Origin: Perkinsus olseni
Taxonomy: Eukaryota > Perkinsozoa > Perkinsida > Perkinsidae
DNA length: 57,109 nt
Assembly: GCA_013115135.1 (NCBI GenBank)
Contig: JABANP010000336.1
Span: 1 to 57,109 of the forward strand
Reading direction: 5' to 3'
Made by a program: the position numbers and the translations under genes. Position 1 is the stretch's first letter, and every line of letters begins with the position of its first letter. Positions 9,468-19,596 of the stretch are shown piece after piece. Under the pieces are notes generated by a model. It had not been told where the DNA came from. It worked only from the letters and a program-made list of their open reading frames with translations, and ran no database searches.

Positions 9468-10535
9468 ATGGCATCGTCCTCGTCTGTCCCGGCTTCTCCC
9501 TGTGAGAAACGCATCTTACAACTCGAGCGCCTGTCGTCTGGTGGTGAAGTTTGTGATGATGTCAAGACAATCATCTGGTCATTCATCCGCCTTCGCTATC
9601 CGCGGAGGGTTGCCCCGCCTAGGGAGAGCATCCCAGTGAGTTCAACCTTCCCTGACCCCCTACCTTTCATATTCAAGCTGCCTGATCATAGTTCGGTCGG
9701 AGTAGTCGCTTCCCCTGGTCGAGCATCGGGGGTTCATACGGTCGAAGAAGTGCCGCTTGCTCAGTCATCATCGACATCAGCCTATGAAATCCCTCACACC
9801 CCATTGATGGTGTGTTTTCACCGGGGTGATGTTTACTACGTGTCCATGTTCGGAAATCGACTTTACCGTGCATCAGCGAGAAGCAAATATCCTGATCTGA
9901 TTCGGCTCCCTCCCAACTGCCGCAAGGTTGCCGGCCTTTGGTCACTCGGTAGCCATCTACTGCTTCTGTCGGCCGACGATCATCACATGTACACTGCTGA
10001 CGGCAACGGTTGGCGATTCTCGTCTGACTTGGCATGGACCGATAACATCGTTGCTGATGTGGCATTGAGCCATGACAGTGTTGAGCAGCTTCAGCTTCTT
10101 CAGTACCCGAAGCCAGGTCGAATCGACTGCGTCTATCGTCTTGTGCGGCACAATCGTAGGGCGGATGGTGCCGATGAGCTCATGTTCTCTCTGCCTTTGC
10201 GTGGAGCTGTACAAATGCGCCTTCTCCCCGAGGCTGTTGACGGTCTAGCGTGCGTATGTCAGCAGACCGATGGCTCTGGTAAGGTGTCATCAACGCCTTC
10301 CGCGCTGTTTACCATCCGAGTTGTCAACTTCCTCACTGGTGTATCACTCATAACGAGCGAGGGCTTCAGCAGCTTCGGGATTGTTTCTATGGTTGTGACG
10401 GATGCCTGGCACGTTGCTGCGATGGGAGAAGTCCTCACCGAATACTTGGATGATGATGATGATGTTGACGAGCTACATCGTGTAGCCCTGAAGGGTATGC
10501 AATTCGTGATTCACAGTTTGACCTTACACGCGTGA
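9468..10535 (+). CDS. Divergent member of the same family, 355 aa
   Basis: A 355-residue intronless frame beginning at ATG 9468 with MASSSSV, similar to the MASSITAV start of the 323-aa genes. It shares the N-terminal layout LQL-x-L-S-x-GG-EVCDDVKTIIWSFI with them, and a C-terminal block VSMVVTDAWHVAAMGE corresponding to VWSMAVTDDWEVVVIVE. Between them are the same kind of short hydrophobic strands (VYYVSMFGNRLYRAS, HLLLLSADDHHMYTADG) that suggest a propeller-like domain. Overall identity looks low, so this is an older duplicate than the others. An acidic loop (YLDDDDDVDE) lies near residue 327. Function unknown. Confidence 0.75.
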   Translation: MASSSSVPASPCEKRILQLERLSSGGEVCDDVKTIIWSFIRLRYPRRVAPPRESIPVSSTFPDPLPFIFKLPDHSSVGVVASPGRASGVHTVEEVPLAQSSSTSAYEIPHTPLMVCFHRGDVYYVSMFGNRLYRASARSKYPDLIRLPPNCRKVAGLWSLGSHLLLLSADDHHMYTADGNGWRFSSDLAWTDNIVADVALSHDSVEQLQLLQYPKPGRIDCVYRLVRHNRRADGADELMFSLPLRGAVQMRLLPEAVDGLACVCQQTDGSGKVSSTPSALFTIRVVNFLTGVSLITSEGFSSFGIVSMVVTDAWHVAAMGEVLTEYLDDDDDVDELHRVALKGMQFVIHSLTLHA

Positions 10536-11248
10536 TTCATGGTTTATGCATTTGATAAGTTATTTCGTGTCGAGTTTTTTCGAGTTCTAATCCCAACACT
10601 ATGGTGCAGAGGGAACGATACTAATTGCTGCCGAGGGACAATCTCCGGCGCTCTCCGGCATGCACTATCACCCAGTATAGCGTGTTTACTGGAGACAGAG
10701 CTCAGAGAGTGGTGGAAGCTAACTCCGAGATGTACATAACGCTGTTCTCAGCCGCATCTTACTCGCAAGTTCCACTACCGGCAAATCGAACCAAACGACG
10801 AAAATCGCGAAAATCTGTTGGCAGAATCACAGAGGTTATGCCGACGCTGTGAGCTACCTACGAAGGGTGGGCCCCTGTTAAGTCGGCACCCTGCAGATGC
10901 AGATGAAACCGAACCTGGAACTCATAAGCGGGCATGATGGTGATGGTCGGCGACCATTGGTCGCAATACAGAGTAGTAGCCATAGACTATGGCACAGTGT
11001 GCGGTAGTCACTTCAGTGAAATGTGTGCCACCCTCAAGCAGGAGGTAGCTTGCTACTTGCGTGCAAGACATTGGACCACCAACGGGTTGCTCGGCGCTGC
11101 GGATCTAAATCGCACACCTTTCTATCGGGAGCGATGGAGATCCTCTGACCAGCTAGCAAGGCACGAGTGTCTCCCTCTCGGCTGCTCGATCCCGGACATG
11201 AGTTCTTCTCTTCAACGCTGAAGGAGTTCGTGGGTGGTAGGTTGGAGT
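10536..11248. other. Intergenic region, nothing recognised
   Basis: Only short open frames are present and I can link none of them to a family. The repeat-rich part of the gap starts at about 11249. Confidence 0.4.
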
Positions 11249-11317
11249 TTTCAGCTGTTAGACTACCATCGCTACACTTACCTTCACTGCTGCTGCGTAC
11301 TATTAGTATCAGATAAC
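11249..11317 (-). repeat. Dispersed ~70-nt repeat, inverted copy
   Basis: The reverse complement of this segment matches 11622-11695, 11814-11877 and 55200-55243. The shared core contains GATACTAAT, then a GCAGTAGCAGTGAAGGT-like block, then GCGATGRTAGTCTAACAGC. It is inverted relative to the other copies, with about 300 bases between it and the first direct copy. Confidence 0.75.
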
Positions 11318-11590
11318 CCTCTGACCTTACTATGCGCTTTGCACTAGCGTCAATGAGCATACGTGCTACACTAAGCTTAGCGTAGAAAGCTGTAGTGCAC
11401 ATTATCACTTAGCTCCCATCAAGTCCATTTTTACCACTCTTTGAGCCCCGTCTCAAATAGCCACACTGTACTGAGTTATAGTGCAGGCTACACCAAGCTT
11501 GGCTTAGTAAGCTATAGACACTAATCGCTTAAACCCTGTTGTCGTGTGACACGACAGCAGGACTTGAGCTGATGCGCTTAGCACGTATAC

Positions 11591-11960
11591 TCATGCACGC
11601 GAATGCAGGGCGCATAGTGGTTTTCTGATACTAATGGTGCGCACTGCGCAGTAGCAGTCAAGATAAGAGTAGCGATGATAGTCTAACAGCTGAATAGTAC
11701 TCAACCTGGCTGTAGCTGTTACATAGCGTATCAATAGTCGTTAGTATGTTGTCACCATAGCGCAAGCCCGATTCTCATGCACGCGAATACAAGGCGCAGA
11801 ACGAGGTCAGACGATTATCTGATACTAATGATCCGCAGTAGCAGTGAAGGTGAGTGCAGCGATGATAGTCTAACAGCAAAGCATTACTGACCCAAGCTGT
11901 AGCTGATACATAGCGTTCACCATAGTCGGCACTATGTTGTCACTGTAGTGCACGCTTGTG
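11591..11960 (+). repeat. Two tandem units of ~185 nt containing the dispersed repeat
   Basis: Two imperfect direct units (about 11591-11772 and 11773-11960) both start with CTCATGCACGCGAAT. Both continue through the GATACTAATG and GTCTAACAGC blocks, then CTGTAGCTG, ACATAGCGT and TATGTTGTCAC. A shorter third start may follow at about 11961. No coding potential is visible. This could be a satellite remnant or part of a non-autonomous element. Confidence 0.75.
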
Positions 11961-12509
11961 TGACGCCGTGTACGCGGACGCGAATCGAAGAGATTGGTTC
12001 CAGTCCACTAGTTCCAGGCGCGAAGTGGTCGTTTCCGATGAAGCCGGAAGGAGATCTTATCATAAGTTATGATTCATAACCATCCGCCCATCCAGTGGAA
12101 TAATGTGTGGTGAAAGCTCCACTGAATGACGTCGTGATGCTTGGTGCGTCCCCGGCATAGCTCTCCACTCTCGCTTGCGCCACACTCCCGGACCGCTGAA
12201 GCGCCCAGCTATAGTGAACTCCGTCGGTTGGAGTTATCTGATCTTGCTGCCACGAGATTTTACCGGGCGCCAGACCATAGCTTAGCGAGGGGTTCGTGAG
12301 TTGGTATGTGCCTGACGATCAGCGTCTGCGACCATAACAGCGCTACCGGCAGTGATAAGATCAGTGGATCGATCCGATATCGCTGACCAGCGCTGGAGAT
12401 CGCGTCGCTTTGGTGGTGGACTTCGCTTAGACTCAGTGGGGACTGTTAATTGTGCAGTGGCGCTCTCATACATGAAACGGCGGCAGGCCCGGTCAGCAGC
12501 ATCGCCCCC
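11961..12509. other. Region upstream of the first TIR-like gene
   Basis: No gene recognised. The three bases aligned with the start ATG of the paralogue at 18103 read ACG here, so the 5' end of the gene at 12510 may be an unannotated exon, or a trans-splice acceptor may lie in this stretch. Confidence 0.35.
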
Positions 12510-13967
12510 ATGCATAATGTGCTCCTTGAGGAAGGGACTGCTACATACCCTGGACTGCGAGGGACCCTACTGTCCAATATTGCATGGCAGATCACCTTCC
12601 TTCATGACTGTGGGATCCAACCCGATGCACTGGAGAGTTCTTTCCCAGTGTCCCGCCTCGATATTTTCCTCAGTCATAGTTGGTCGTCTAGTGGACTTTG
12701 GAAGCAAGTGGCCTTGATAATGTCATTTTATCTACCATTCGCCTTCAAGTGGATGGTGTGGTCGACCCTCCCGTTGGCGGGCCTCGTTTACTGGGCCAGT
12801 AACTCGGTGAACCTCGGGTTCCTCCTAATTGTTATCCTTGGTTTTGGAGCATTCCTAAGCGGGCTATTCGTCTCTCGCTTCTTCAAGCACAACCGTACCA
12901 CGGTGTTCCTCGACAAGTGTTGCATCTCACAAGTAGATCCTGTTGAGAGGATGCATGGTATATCCAGACTATCAGAGTATCTCCGCATTTCGGACAAATT
13001 TGTTATCCTGTGGTCACCGAACTACTTCAAGCGTCTGTGGTGTGTATATGAATTGGCTTGCTTCCTGCAAACGCACGATGAGCGGGATGTGATCGTGATC
13101 CATCCTGGTCATGTGAAATTCTGTACTGAAATGATACTTCTGGGATTTCTCTGTCTTGTCATTTCGATCGCATCAGAGTTATATTTACAGAGCTGTGGCA
13201 CTTGCCTCGTCACCCGCTGTACCCTTGTATGGATTGTGACGTTTCTGTTCGTCGGTCAAAGGACCCTATCTTCTGTATCGGAGATTGACAGCTTCTATGA
13301 AAGGCTAAGAGTATTCAAAATAAGCGTGGCGAAGTGCTCTAACTTGGGGGATGAGCTCTGTCTTCAAGCACTCATTAGAGAGGCTTACGGCTCATTGGAG
13401 CACTTCGAGGAGATTGTTAGAGGCATCTGGTTGGGTGCCGAAGTCAGCAGCCGTGGCCCGTACTGGTTATTCTCTAGAACAAGCCTGATGATGCTTTGCG
13501 CTCCGTATATCCCGTATGTCGTTGGAGGAGCTATCTTGACGGTCGCTTACATTCTCGATGGGAGCTGGTTGCTCGTAACGGACTTAGTTCCGTCAGGTCC
13601 TACGGACTCTCCGCCCGCCACACTGTGGTCTTTCGTGTACATTTGTCTCCCTGAGGTGAACCAACTCATCTTGCTGGTGTGTCATGCTCCGTTTTCGTTG
13701 CTGCTGGGATATCGTCTGGCGTTAAGGTATACGCAGTTCTCCGGCTGCTGTCGGAGCGTGGTCATCTTAATCTGCTACTCTATCTACTCCTGTGTGAGCA
13801 TGGTACTGATCGTCATCAGTGAGCTTAACTATACGCCGTTTGAAGGCATACTCGTCGATCGAGTATACAGAGTCCCCGTTAATGCGGGCGGCATCGTCCT
13901 GTCAATTGCCATTATTTCCTTAATCCGATGTGCCTATGGCTATGACATTTCGGCACATAATCCGTGA
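12510..13967 (+). CDS. TIR-like domain membrane protein (copy A)
   Basis: A 485-residue frame from ATG 12510 (the first in-frame ATG; homology with the other copies extends about 20 codons upstream, so an upstream exon or other start is possible). Residues 50-58 (LDIFLSHSW), 135-140 (DKCCIS) and 164-184 (a VILWSP strand, then LWCVYELACF) form the classic strand/loop/helix pattern of a TIR domain. The conserved Glu of WCxxEL (residue 181) is in the position of the NAD-cleaving glutamate of enzymatic TIR proteins. Two hydrophobic segments (about 66-95 and 100-122) lie between the first strand and the DKCCIS strand, and several more follow after residue 205, so the protein should be multi-spanning. 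By family knowledge TIR domains bind each other or hydrolyse NAD; the role of this membrane-embedded form is unknown. It is about two-thirds identical to copies B (18103) and C (38824). Confidence 0.75.
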   Translation: MHNVLLEEGTATYPGLRGTLLSNIAWQITFLHDCGIQPDALESSFPVSRLDIFLSHSWSSSGLWKQVALIMSFYLPFAFKWMVWSTLPLAGLVYWASNSVNLGFLLIVILGFGAFLSGLFVSRFFKHNRTTVFLDKCCISQVDPVERMHGISRLSEYLRISDKFVILWSPNYFKRLWCVYELACFLQTHDERDVIVIHPGHVKFCTEMILLGFLCLVISIASELYLQSCGTCLVTRCTLVWIVTFLFVGQRTLSSVSEIDSFYERLRVFKISVAKCSNLGDELCLQALIREAYGSLEHFEEIVRGIWLGAEVSSRGPYWLFSRTSLMMLCAPYIPYVVGGAILTVAYILDGSWLLVTDLVPSGPTDSPPATLWSFVYICLPEVNQLILLVCHAPFSLLLGYRLALRYTQFSGCCRSVVILICYSIYSCVSMVLIVISELNYTPFEGILVDRVYRVPVNAGGIVLSIAIISLIRCAYGYDISAHNP

Positions 13968-15122
13968 GCATCGGTTGTACCTTTGAGACTGCTCACATAA
14001 AGTGTACACACAATCACTTCAAAGTCGGGTCGCTCTAGTGAGTAGAACTTTGAGTTGAGTGAGGAAGTTACGACCATCCATTCGGGGAATTTACGCTCGA
14101 TCAATCCAATGCCGCCGGAGATGCTCACCAGCTGGTTGAATGTGGAGCCGGGCTCGCTTTGGAGTCTCGTTACAAAATATGACGCGGCGCGTGACTCGGA
14201 CTCCCCGTGGTTGGACTCGCACCTGAAGTGCTGATTGAATTTGAGTAATCGATAGCCGATACGGTGTAATACACCGATACAGTGTATCGGATACACTGAG
14301 TGTATCGGCCATCGTTCATAACAACCCCTAGCGTGGTTCGGCATATAAACAAGGCGATTTCCCTGCTTAGCTTCTCAGCTAGTCAGTACGACTCAGCTAG
14401 CATTAGAGTTCGGGTTACATCGCTCGGTTCTTTGGTGCTTTCATTGAAGTGAACTCTTAGTCTGGAAGTTTCACGGAATTACGATATATGTTCCGGACCG
14501 GAACTTTCGAATAGCTCAGACAGATAGACACAACCAGCCCTCGTCTAGTACTCGGTCTATCCCGACAACACGCCCCCTCCTCGAAAGAATACTACTAATA
14601 TGGAGTAAATCGTAATGGAGGGAGACTAATACGGGTGGATCTTGTTAGTGGAATTGGAGACCTTGTAGGGCGGGATTTGCTCGATAAATTTTGAACAGTT
14701 CAAATTGAACTATAATGACAACTTTAAAGTTCGAACAGTAACTGTTTCAACCTGTTCGGTATCACTATACTCATATTGCCAACACGCGATCTCGATTGCT
14801 GCTCGTTGACGATGTGACTTCTGGCCAGTAGTATCGGGAAAACATCCGTCTGCTGTAATAACAGTGTTATCCATTGGGAACGCAAGAGGTGTATAGACAG
14901 TGAAAATCAGAGATTCTATTTACACTCGAACTGACAAAGTCATCAACTAGGGTCGATCTAAGCTTAGGTTCCATAGCTTAGCAGCTGCACAACTACACAT
15001 ACTCGTTCCCAGAAGGGGCCGAACGAAGCTGTGAATTGTGAACCACTTTCTTCTTATCCTCCTCAAGTGAGAGGTCTTCAACACGAGAGGGAGACAACAC
15101 CTTCAGAACGACAGAGCAGATA
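13968..15122. other. Intergenic region with overlapping palindromes
   Basis: No gene is recognised. The notable content is a run of perfect odd-centred palindromes: 14262-14276, 14274-14290 and 14290-14306 overlap one another, and 14690-14704 and 14697-14711 overlap in the same way. Each has a single central base. Confidence 0.6.
14262..14306. repeat. Three overlapping perfect palindromes
   Basis: CGGTGTA-A-TACACCG, CCGATACA-G-TGTATCGG and GATACACT-G-AGTGTATC follow each other, sharing arms. The same eight-base word is thus present four times in alternating orientation. Each palindrome has a one-base centre. Confidence 0.9.
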
Positions 15123-15803
15123 CTACCATAGGGAGACTATCCAAGACAAGAACCGTTTCACGAAAGCCGTATATTCTGTCCTATAGACAACAATATCACC
15201 TGGGGAATACTTTGACGATTCAAATTGGCTCGTCAAAGGACCATCCAATGGTGTTGAAGTGGACGAGCACGAGGGTCGGAGCTTTTTCCGTAGTAGTGAA
15301 TTGCCATAGAAAAATTCCGCCGGAGTCAAGTCAAAACCAGAATGCGGTACCGAGTTATATACACAAGCCACTCTAGACAGCCACCCGACCGCCTGACTCT
15401 GTGACGGTAATAAACGCTGCCCTCTAACTGTAAGCATGAGATAGATTGGTGTAGCTGGCGATGAACCCTCCCTACAGTATCATTACTCTGAGCCGTACTA
15501 GGTATAGGACCTGGGCCCTGGGCCCCTACTCCTACCGTAGGGGGTACAACGTGAAGAAGAAAGGGTATCTTGAGAGCCTTGTCTGTAGAGTGAATCTACT
15601 ACAATCTCCTCCAGGAAGTTCAAAGACCAAAATACCTCAAGAAAACATCTATAGTGGTCAATGCCGGTGGCAGCTCCCTGTCCGGGTGTGTTACGTCCAA
15701 ACAAAGTCGCTGTGAAGGATGGCTCAATAATACAGATAGCGAGCCAGATGGGACGACGAAAAACTGATTCGATGGTTTTGATGGAGTAGTAGTCTTCTAT
15801 CAT
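15123..15803 (-). mobile_element. Decayed LTR-retrotransposon integrase fragment
   Basis: Two neighbouring minus-strand frames carry pieces of a retroviral-type integrase. The upstream piece (15803 to 15498) includes TGIDHYRCFLEVF and IVVDSLYRQG, like the first catalytic-Asp strand and following helix of Ty3/Gypsy integrases. The downstream piece (15437 to 15123) has VAxxYNSVPHSGFDLTPAEFFYG, close to the N-x3-H-x2-TG-x-TPxE element at the end of the core, followed by a YSPGDIVVYR stretch. Frames are broken, and the catalytic core between them and the rest of the polyprotein are missing. I see no LTRs. It is a dead fragment. Confidence 0.55.
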
Positions 15804-16324
15804 AGAAGTTCTATGTATGATAGGAATACATATAGGACATGGATTTACAAAATCTGCCTCATCGACATCTATCTCTGGTCAAAAAATAGTTAGATGCCAG
15901 TAAACTCCGTTGTCTTCTCCGACCCCGCACGAATATTATGGATGTGCAGATTCTTTGATTTGGCCGGGATATGTACAGGAAGTCTGTCAGAATTTCTGAC
16001 TAAGAAACTTCACGTCCAAAATGAGGCGGTACAAACGTTTTACACACAAGTTGTGTGACACAAGTTCAAAATGATAAGGATGGGCGGGGGCAGGAGGAGT
16101 TTGCCAACCAGTCACCATCCCTTCACTGACTCTCAGCGAGCAACTTGCTTTTAGCCTTGAGCTTTTACTCGGGAAGTTTCAGGGTTCAGCGTTTCAGTTA
16201 CGGTATCGCCACGAGAACCTAGTCTCGTTGAAATTTGAAATTTCGAACTGACTGTCCTAACGCAATAGTAGTTGAATTGTATATGTGCCCGATGCTCGAC
16301 GATTCATTGGAGTTGCACCGCGGA

Positions 16325-16343
16325 AACGCGGTTAAACCGCGTT
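16325..16343. repeat. Perfect 19-nt palindrome
   Basis: Nine-base arms around a single A. It lies in non-coding DNA rich in CGCG words. Confidence 0.9.
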
Positions 16344-16503
16344 AACTTACCAGATGACAGCGAATCGCGGTCCGCGAAATGGTTAACATGGCGAGCTTAA
16401 CTGGAATGACTTCATCATCTTAACAAGTCGCCTACACTTCGCGTAATACCACCCGGGAATACCGCGTTTTCGCGAATCGCGATAAACATAAAACTGCTAT
16501 TGC

Positions 16504-16524
16504 GGTGACCTGACTCAGGTCACC
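16504..16524. repeat. Perfect 21-nt palindrome
   Basis: GGTGACCTGA-C-TCAGGTCACC, ten-base arms around one C, followed by further inverted copies of the ACCTGA word. Confidence 0.9.
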
Positions 16525-16993
16525 TGAGGTCAGGTCACAGTGCCTCAGGTCAGGTACCGCAAGGTCTGGTCTGTGTTACTCATTATTGACCGATCGTCCT
16601 GTGCATGCGTGCATAACTCATTCCCCTCGAGAAAGTAAGCTTAGAAGGAAAGGTAGATGAGCTTTACACTTCTTGAAGAAGTCTTCTTCCCGCCTGGCAT
16701 TCACTACGAACAACAACGGAGAAGCAACAGGTCTCGTAACCAGACTCTGGTTTCGGCGATTACAACACCACAATGGTGTCACCACTACATCATTTCGTTC
16801 AGTCGTACTCATAAACATGGGCATTAGCCTACGAAGCGGCTTGCTCCAGAACTTGCCCGAGCTCGGCGCGAAATTCCGGATTTCGGTGACGTTCAATTGA
16901 TGCTGCCTGCCCTGACGGGATGAAGGTGAGGTAAATCTCGGAGGGTTTTATCCACGACGGATGCCGGAACAGAAGCAAGACAAGATTGGTGTG

Positions 16994-17796
16994 CTAGCGA
17001 CAGTGGCTAGAGGCTCTGTTAGTAGTAACACCCGCACTGGTTGACTCAACAACACCTGGGATGGACATAGGATTGAGTATAATGGGAATTAAAGCTTCTT
17101 CTTCTATCCATTTCAGCCGATGGGCTGCAACCGTTTCATGCAGCGAATATTGGGCGAGCGAGATTCGTGCGTACGCGCGCGAGGTGATGTTGTTGTCAGA
17201 ATGGCGTTGTTGGGCTTGCATCGAAGAGGTTTGGGGCACTCCTTGAGGTGGGTGAAGAACAGGAATAGCAGAGGGGGTAACCTGTTGTGGGTGTACCGTG
17301 GTAGTTGGCCTTCGTGAATGGCTTGCAGCTGGAGAGTTGGGGCCTTCGGCGTCAACGTAGGTGAAGAAGGTACGTCTCAGATAGACCTTCTTGCTAAGGG
17401 GTTGGCCTTCCATAGCAGTCTCCAACTCAGCGGCAGATAACCACAGTAGTAGAGGGGCTTCAGTGATGCCGAGGACTCCAAGGAGTTCAGCCAGCGGGTT
17501 CTCCAAGTGTTAGTAGTAACACCCGCACTGGTTAACTCAACAACAACTGGGATGGACATAGGATTGAGTATAATGGGAATTAAAGCTTCTTCTTCTATCC
17601 ATTTCAGCAACCGTTTCATGCAGCGAATATTGGGCGAGCGAGATTCGTGCGTACGCGCGCGAACAGGCTCTAGCCTAGGGCGCGCGACGTGACGCCGTTT
17701 CCAATAGAGCCTCTTCATCTCAACGTTTCCATCACAATACATGAGGTGCAGGGCTCTACAGAGTGACGTCACCTCGATGCGCCTGTCACTCATCAT
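16994..17796 (-). CDS. Unrecognised minus-strand frames over the direct repeat
   Basis: Two overlapping minus-strand open frames (17506-16994, 170 aa, and 17796-17377, 139 aa) read through the repeat units and share a block with EEEALIPIILNPMSIP. The first has a Pro/Gln/Ser-rich middle; the second starts with basic segments. They resemble the gag-like or linker part of a retroelement only in composition. I recognise no domain, and either or both may be chance frames in repeated DNA. Confidence 0.25.
17018..17182. repeat. Direct repeat unit 1 (with 11-nt extra)
   Basis: This unit matches 17509-17662 almost perfectly from GTTAGTAGTAACACCCGC to GTACGCGCGCGA. It differs by a few substitutions and one extra block of 11 bases (CGATGGGCTGC) after CAGC. 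The extra bases contain GCTG, the inverse complement of the preceding CAGC, making a local stem. Confidence 0.85.
17509..17662. repeat. Direct repeat unit 2
   Basis: Second copy of the 17018-17182 unit, 491 bases downstream in the same orientation, without the 11-base extra block. The pair allows a direct before/after comparison of a small inverted insertion. Confidence 0.85.
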
Positions 17797-18102
17797 GGGA
17801 GAAATGCTTCTTGGTGCACAGTTATTTCCAGTCGGGCAAATTAGACTTGGCGAAGAATCTATCCATCTTTTCCGATTTTGTGTTCAACGCAATGTTTTCC
17901 TCAGAACGTCAGCAACGGAGCAACGGCGGCTCATCTTCTCCCTGCGCTAGTTCTCGTGTATAACTCGCTATAGACGTACTTTGCAGACCACCCATACGAT
18001 GATGAGGGTCGTAGCCTAAGACGATTAGGCTCATTTCGGAGGCTTTAGGTGTCACTCGATCAGGGATATATTCCTCCTAGGATTGGTGACTTTGCACATG
18101 AA

Positions 18103-19596
18103 ATGGCAACAGGCCCGGTCAGCAGCGTAGTCCCCATACATAATGTGCTCCTTGAGGAAGGGACTCCTACATACCCTGGGCTGCGAGGGACCCTGCTGTC
18201 CAATCTTGCATGGCATACCACCTTCCTCCGTGACTGTGGGATCCAACCCGATGCACTGGACAGTTCTTTCCCAGTGTCCCGTCTCGATATTTTCCTCAGC
18301 CATAGTTGGTCGTCTAGTGGACTTTGGAAGCAAGTGGCCTTGATAGTGTCATTCTATCTACCATTCGCCTTCAAATGGATGGTGTGGTCGTCCTTCCCGT
18401 TGGCGGGCCTCGTTTCATGGGTCGTCGACTCTGTCAACCTCTCGGAGGTTCTGCTAGTTTCCGTAGGTTTTGGAGCATTCCTGAGCGGGCTGTTTGTCTC
18501 TCGCATCTTCAAACACAACCGTACGACGGTGTTCCTCGACAAGTGTTGCATCTCACAAGTAGATCCTGTTGAGAGGATGCATGGTATATCCAGACTGTCA
18601 GAGTATCTCCGCATTTCGGACAAATTTGTTATTCTCTGGTCACCGGACTACTTCAAGCGTCTGTGGTGTGTATATGAATTGGCTTGCTTCCTGCAAACGC
18701 ACAATGAGCGGGATGTGATCGTGATCCATCCTGGTCATGTGATGTTCTGTACGTGGATGGCACTATTGGCACTTTTCTCTCTTGTCATTTCCAGGGTATC
18801 ACAAATATATTTGCAGGATCCCCACGGTAGCATCTTCTACCCCCACGTATTATTATGGATAAGTACATGTGTATTTGTGGGTCGATATATCCCCTCATGC
18901 GTAGGTGAGGCTGAAAACTTTTATCGAAACCTGAGAACTTTCAGAACCATTAATGCGAAGTGTTCGAACTCGGAAGATGAGGTTCATCTTGAAGGGCTCA
19001 TAAGGGAAGCTTACGGTTCGTTGGAGTATTTCGAGGCCGTCGTCAGAGGCATATGGTTGGGCGCCGAGGAGAGTAGCCAAGCCCCGTATTGGTTATTCTC
19101 TAGAACTACATTGAAGATCCTTTGCGTACCGCATATACCGCATATTTTGGGAGGACTTATCTTAACCGTCCCTCACATCCTCCGTGGCAGCTGGCAGGAG
19201 TGGACAGACATAATCCCGCGGGGTCACGAGGCGGAGCCACCGCCTACCATACTGCGGCTAATCGTGGCTATTTGCCTTCCTGATCTGGTACAGCGCATTT
19301 TGCTGGGTTGCCAAGCACCGTTATTGCTGCTGCTCGGATATCATCTGGGGTTAAGGTGTACCAGGCTCCCTTGGTGTTGCCGAGGCTTAGTCGTCTCATT
19401 CTGCTGCCTCGCTTACTCCTTTGCAAGCCTGGTCTTGAGCGATGTTCTCATGTACAACCTCTGGGATCTTGAAGATACCTACATCGACCGATTATACAGC
19501 GTTTTCATCTACGGGAGCGGCGTTGCCTTGGCGCTGGTCGTGATGTCCTCCCTACGACGATCCTATTCTTACGACCTCGCCGAATTTCTGCAATGA
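18103..19596 (+). CDS. TIR-like domain membrane protein (copy B)
   Basis: A 497-residue frame from ATG 18103. The frame is open from 18049 but begins there directly after CTTTAG, which looks like a splice or trans-splice acceptor, so an upstream exon is possible. It has the same architecture as copy A: LDIFLSHSW, two hydrophobic segments, VFLDKCCISQVDP, VILWSPDYFKRLWCVYELACF with the candidate catalytic Glu, then about six further hydrophobic segments. It is very close to copy C at 38824-40404 (most differences are in the membrane parts), and the similarity extends about 90 bases upstream and 40 bases downstream of the coding region, so it is a segmental duplicate. Catalytic or signalling role unproven. 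Confidence 0.78.
   Translation: MATGPVSSVVPIHNVLLEEGTPTYPGLRGTLLSNLAWHTTFLRDCGIQPDALDSSFPVSRLDIFLSHSWSSSGLWKQVALIVSFYLPFAFKWMVWSSFPLAGLVSWVVDSVNLSEVLLVSVGFGAFLSGLFVSRIFKHNRTTVFLDKCCISQVDPVERMHGISRLSEYLRISDKFVILWSPDYFKRLWCVYELACFLQTHNERDVIVIHPGHVMFCTWMALLALFSLVISRVSQIYLQDPHGSIFYPHVLLWISTCVFVGRYIPSCVGEAENFYRNLRTFRTINAKCSNSEDEVHLEGLIREAYGSLEYFEAVVRGIWLGAEESSQAPYWLFSRTTLKILCVPHIPHILGGLILTVPHILRGSWQEWTDIIPRGHEAEPPPTILRLIVAICLPDLVQRILLGCQAPLLLLLGYHLGLRCTRLPWCCRGLVVSFCCLAYSFASLVLSDVLMYNLWDLEDTYIDRLYSVFIYGSGVALALVVMSSLRRSYSYDLAEFLQ

Larger units (their letters stand above)
15804..17017. other. Intergenic region with palindromes
   Basis: No gene recognised. It contains perfect palindromes at 16325-16343 (ACGCGGTT-A core, 19 nt) and 16504-16524 (GGTGACCTGA-C-TCAGGTCACC), the latter followed by more inverted copies of the same ACCTGA word up to about 16555. 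Confidence 0.6.

Noticed and set aside
14262..14306. Short repeated words considered as a CRISPR array
   Set aside because: Units alternate in orientation, have no unique spacers of constant length, and lie in a eukaryotic genome.
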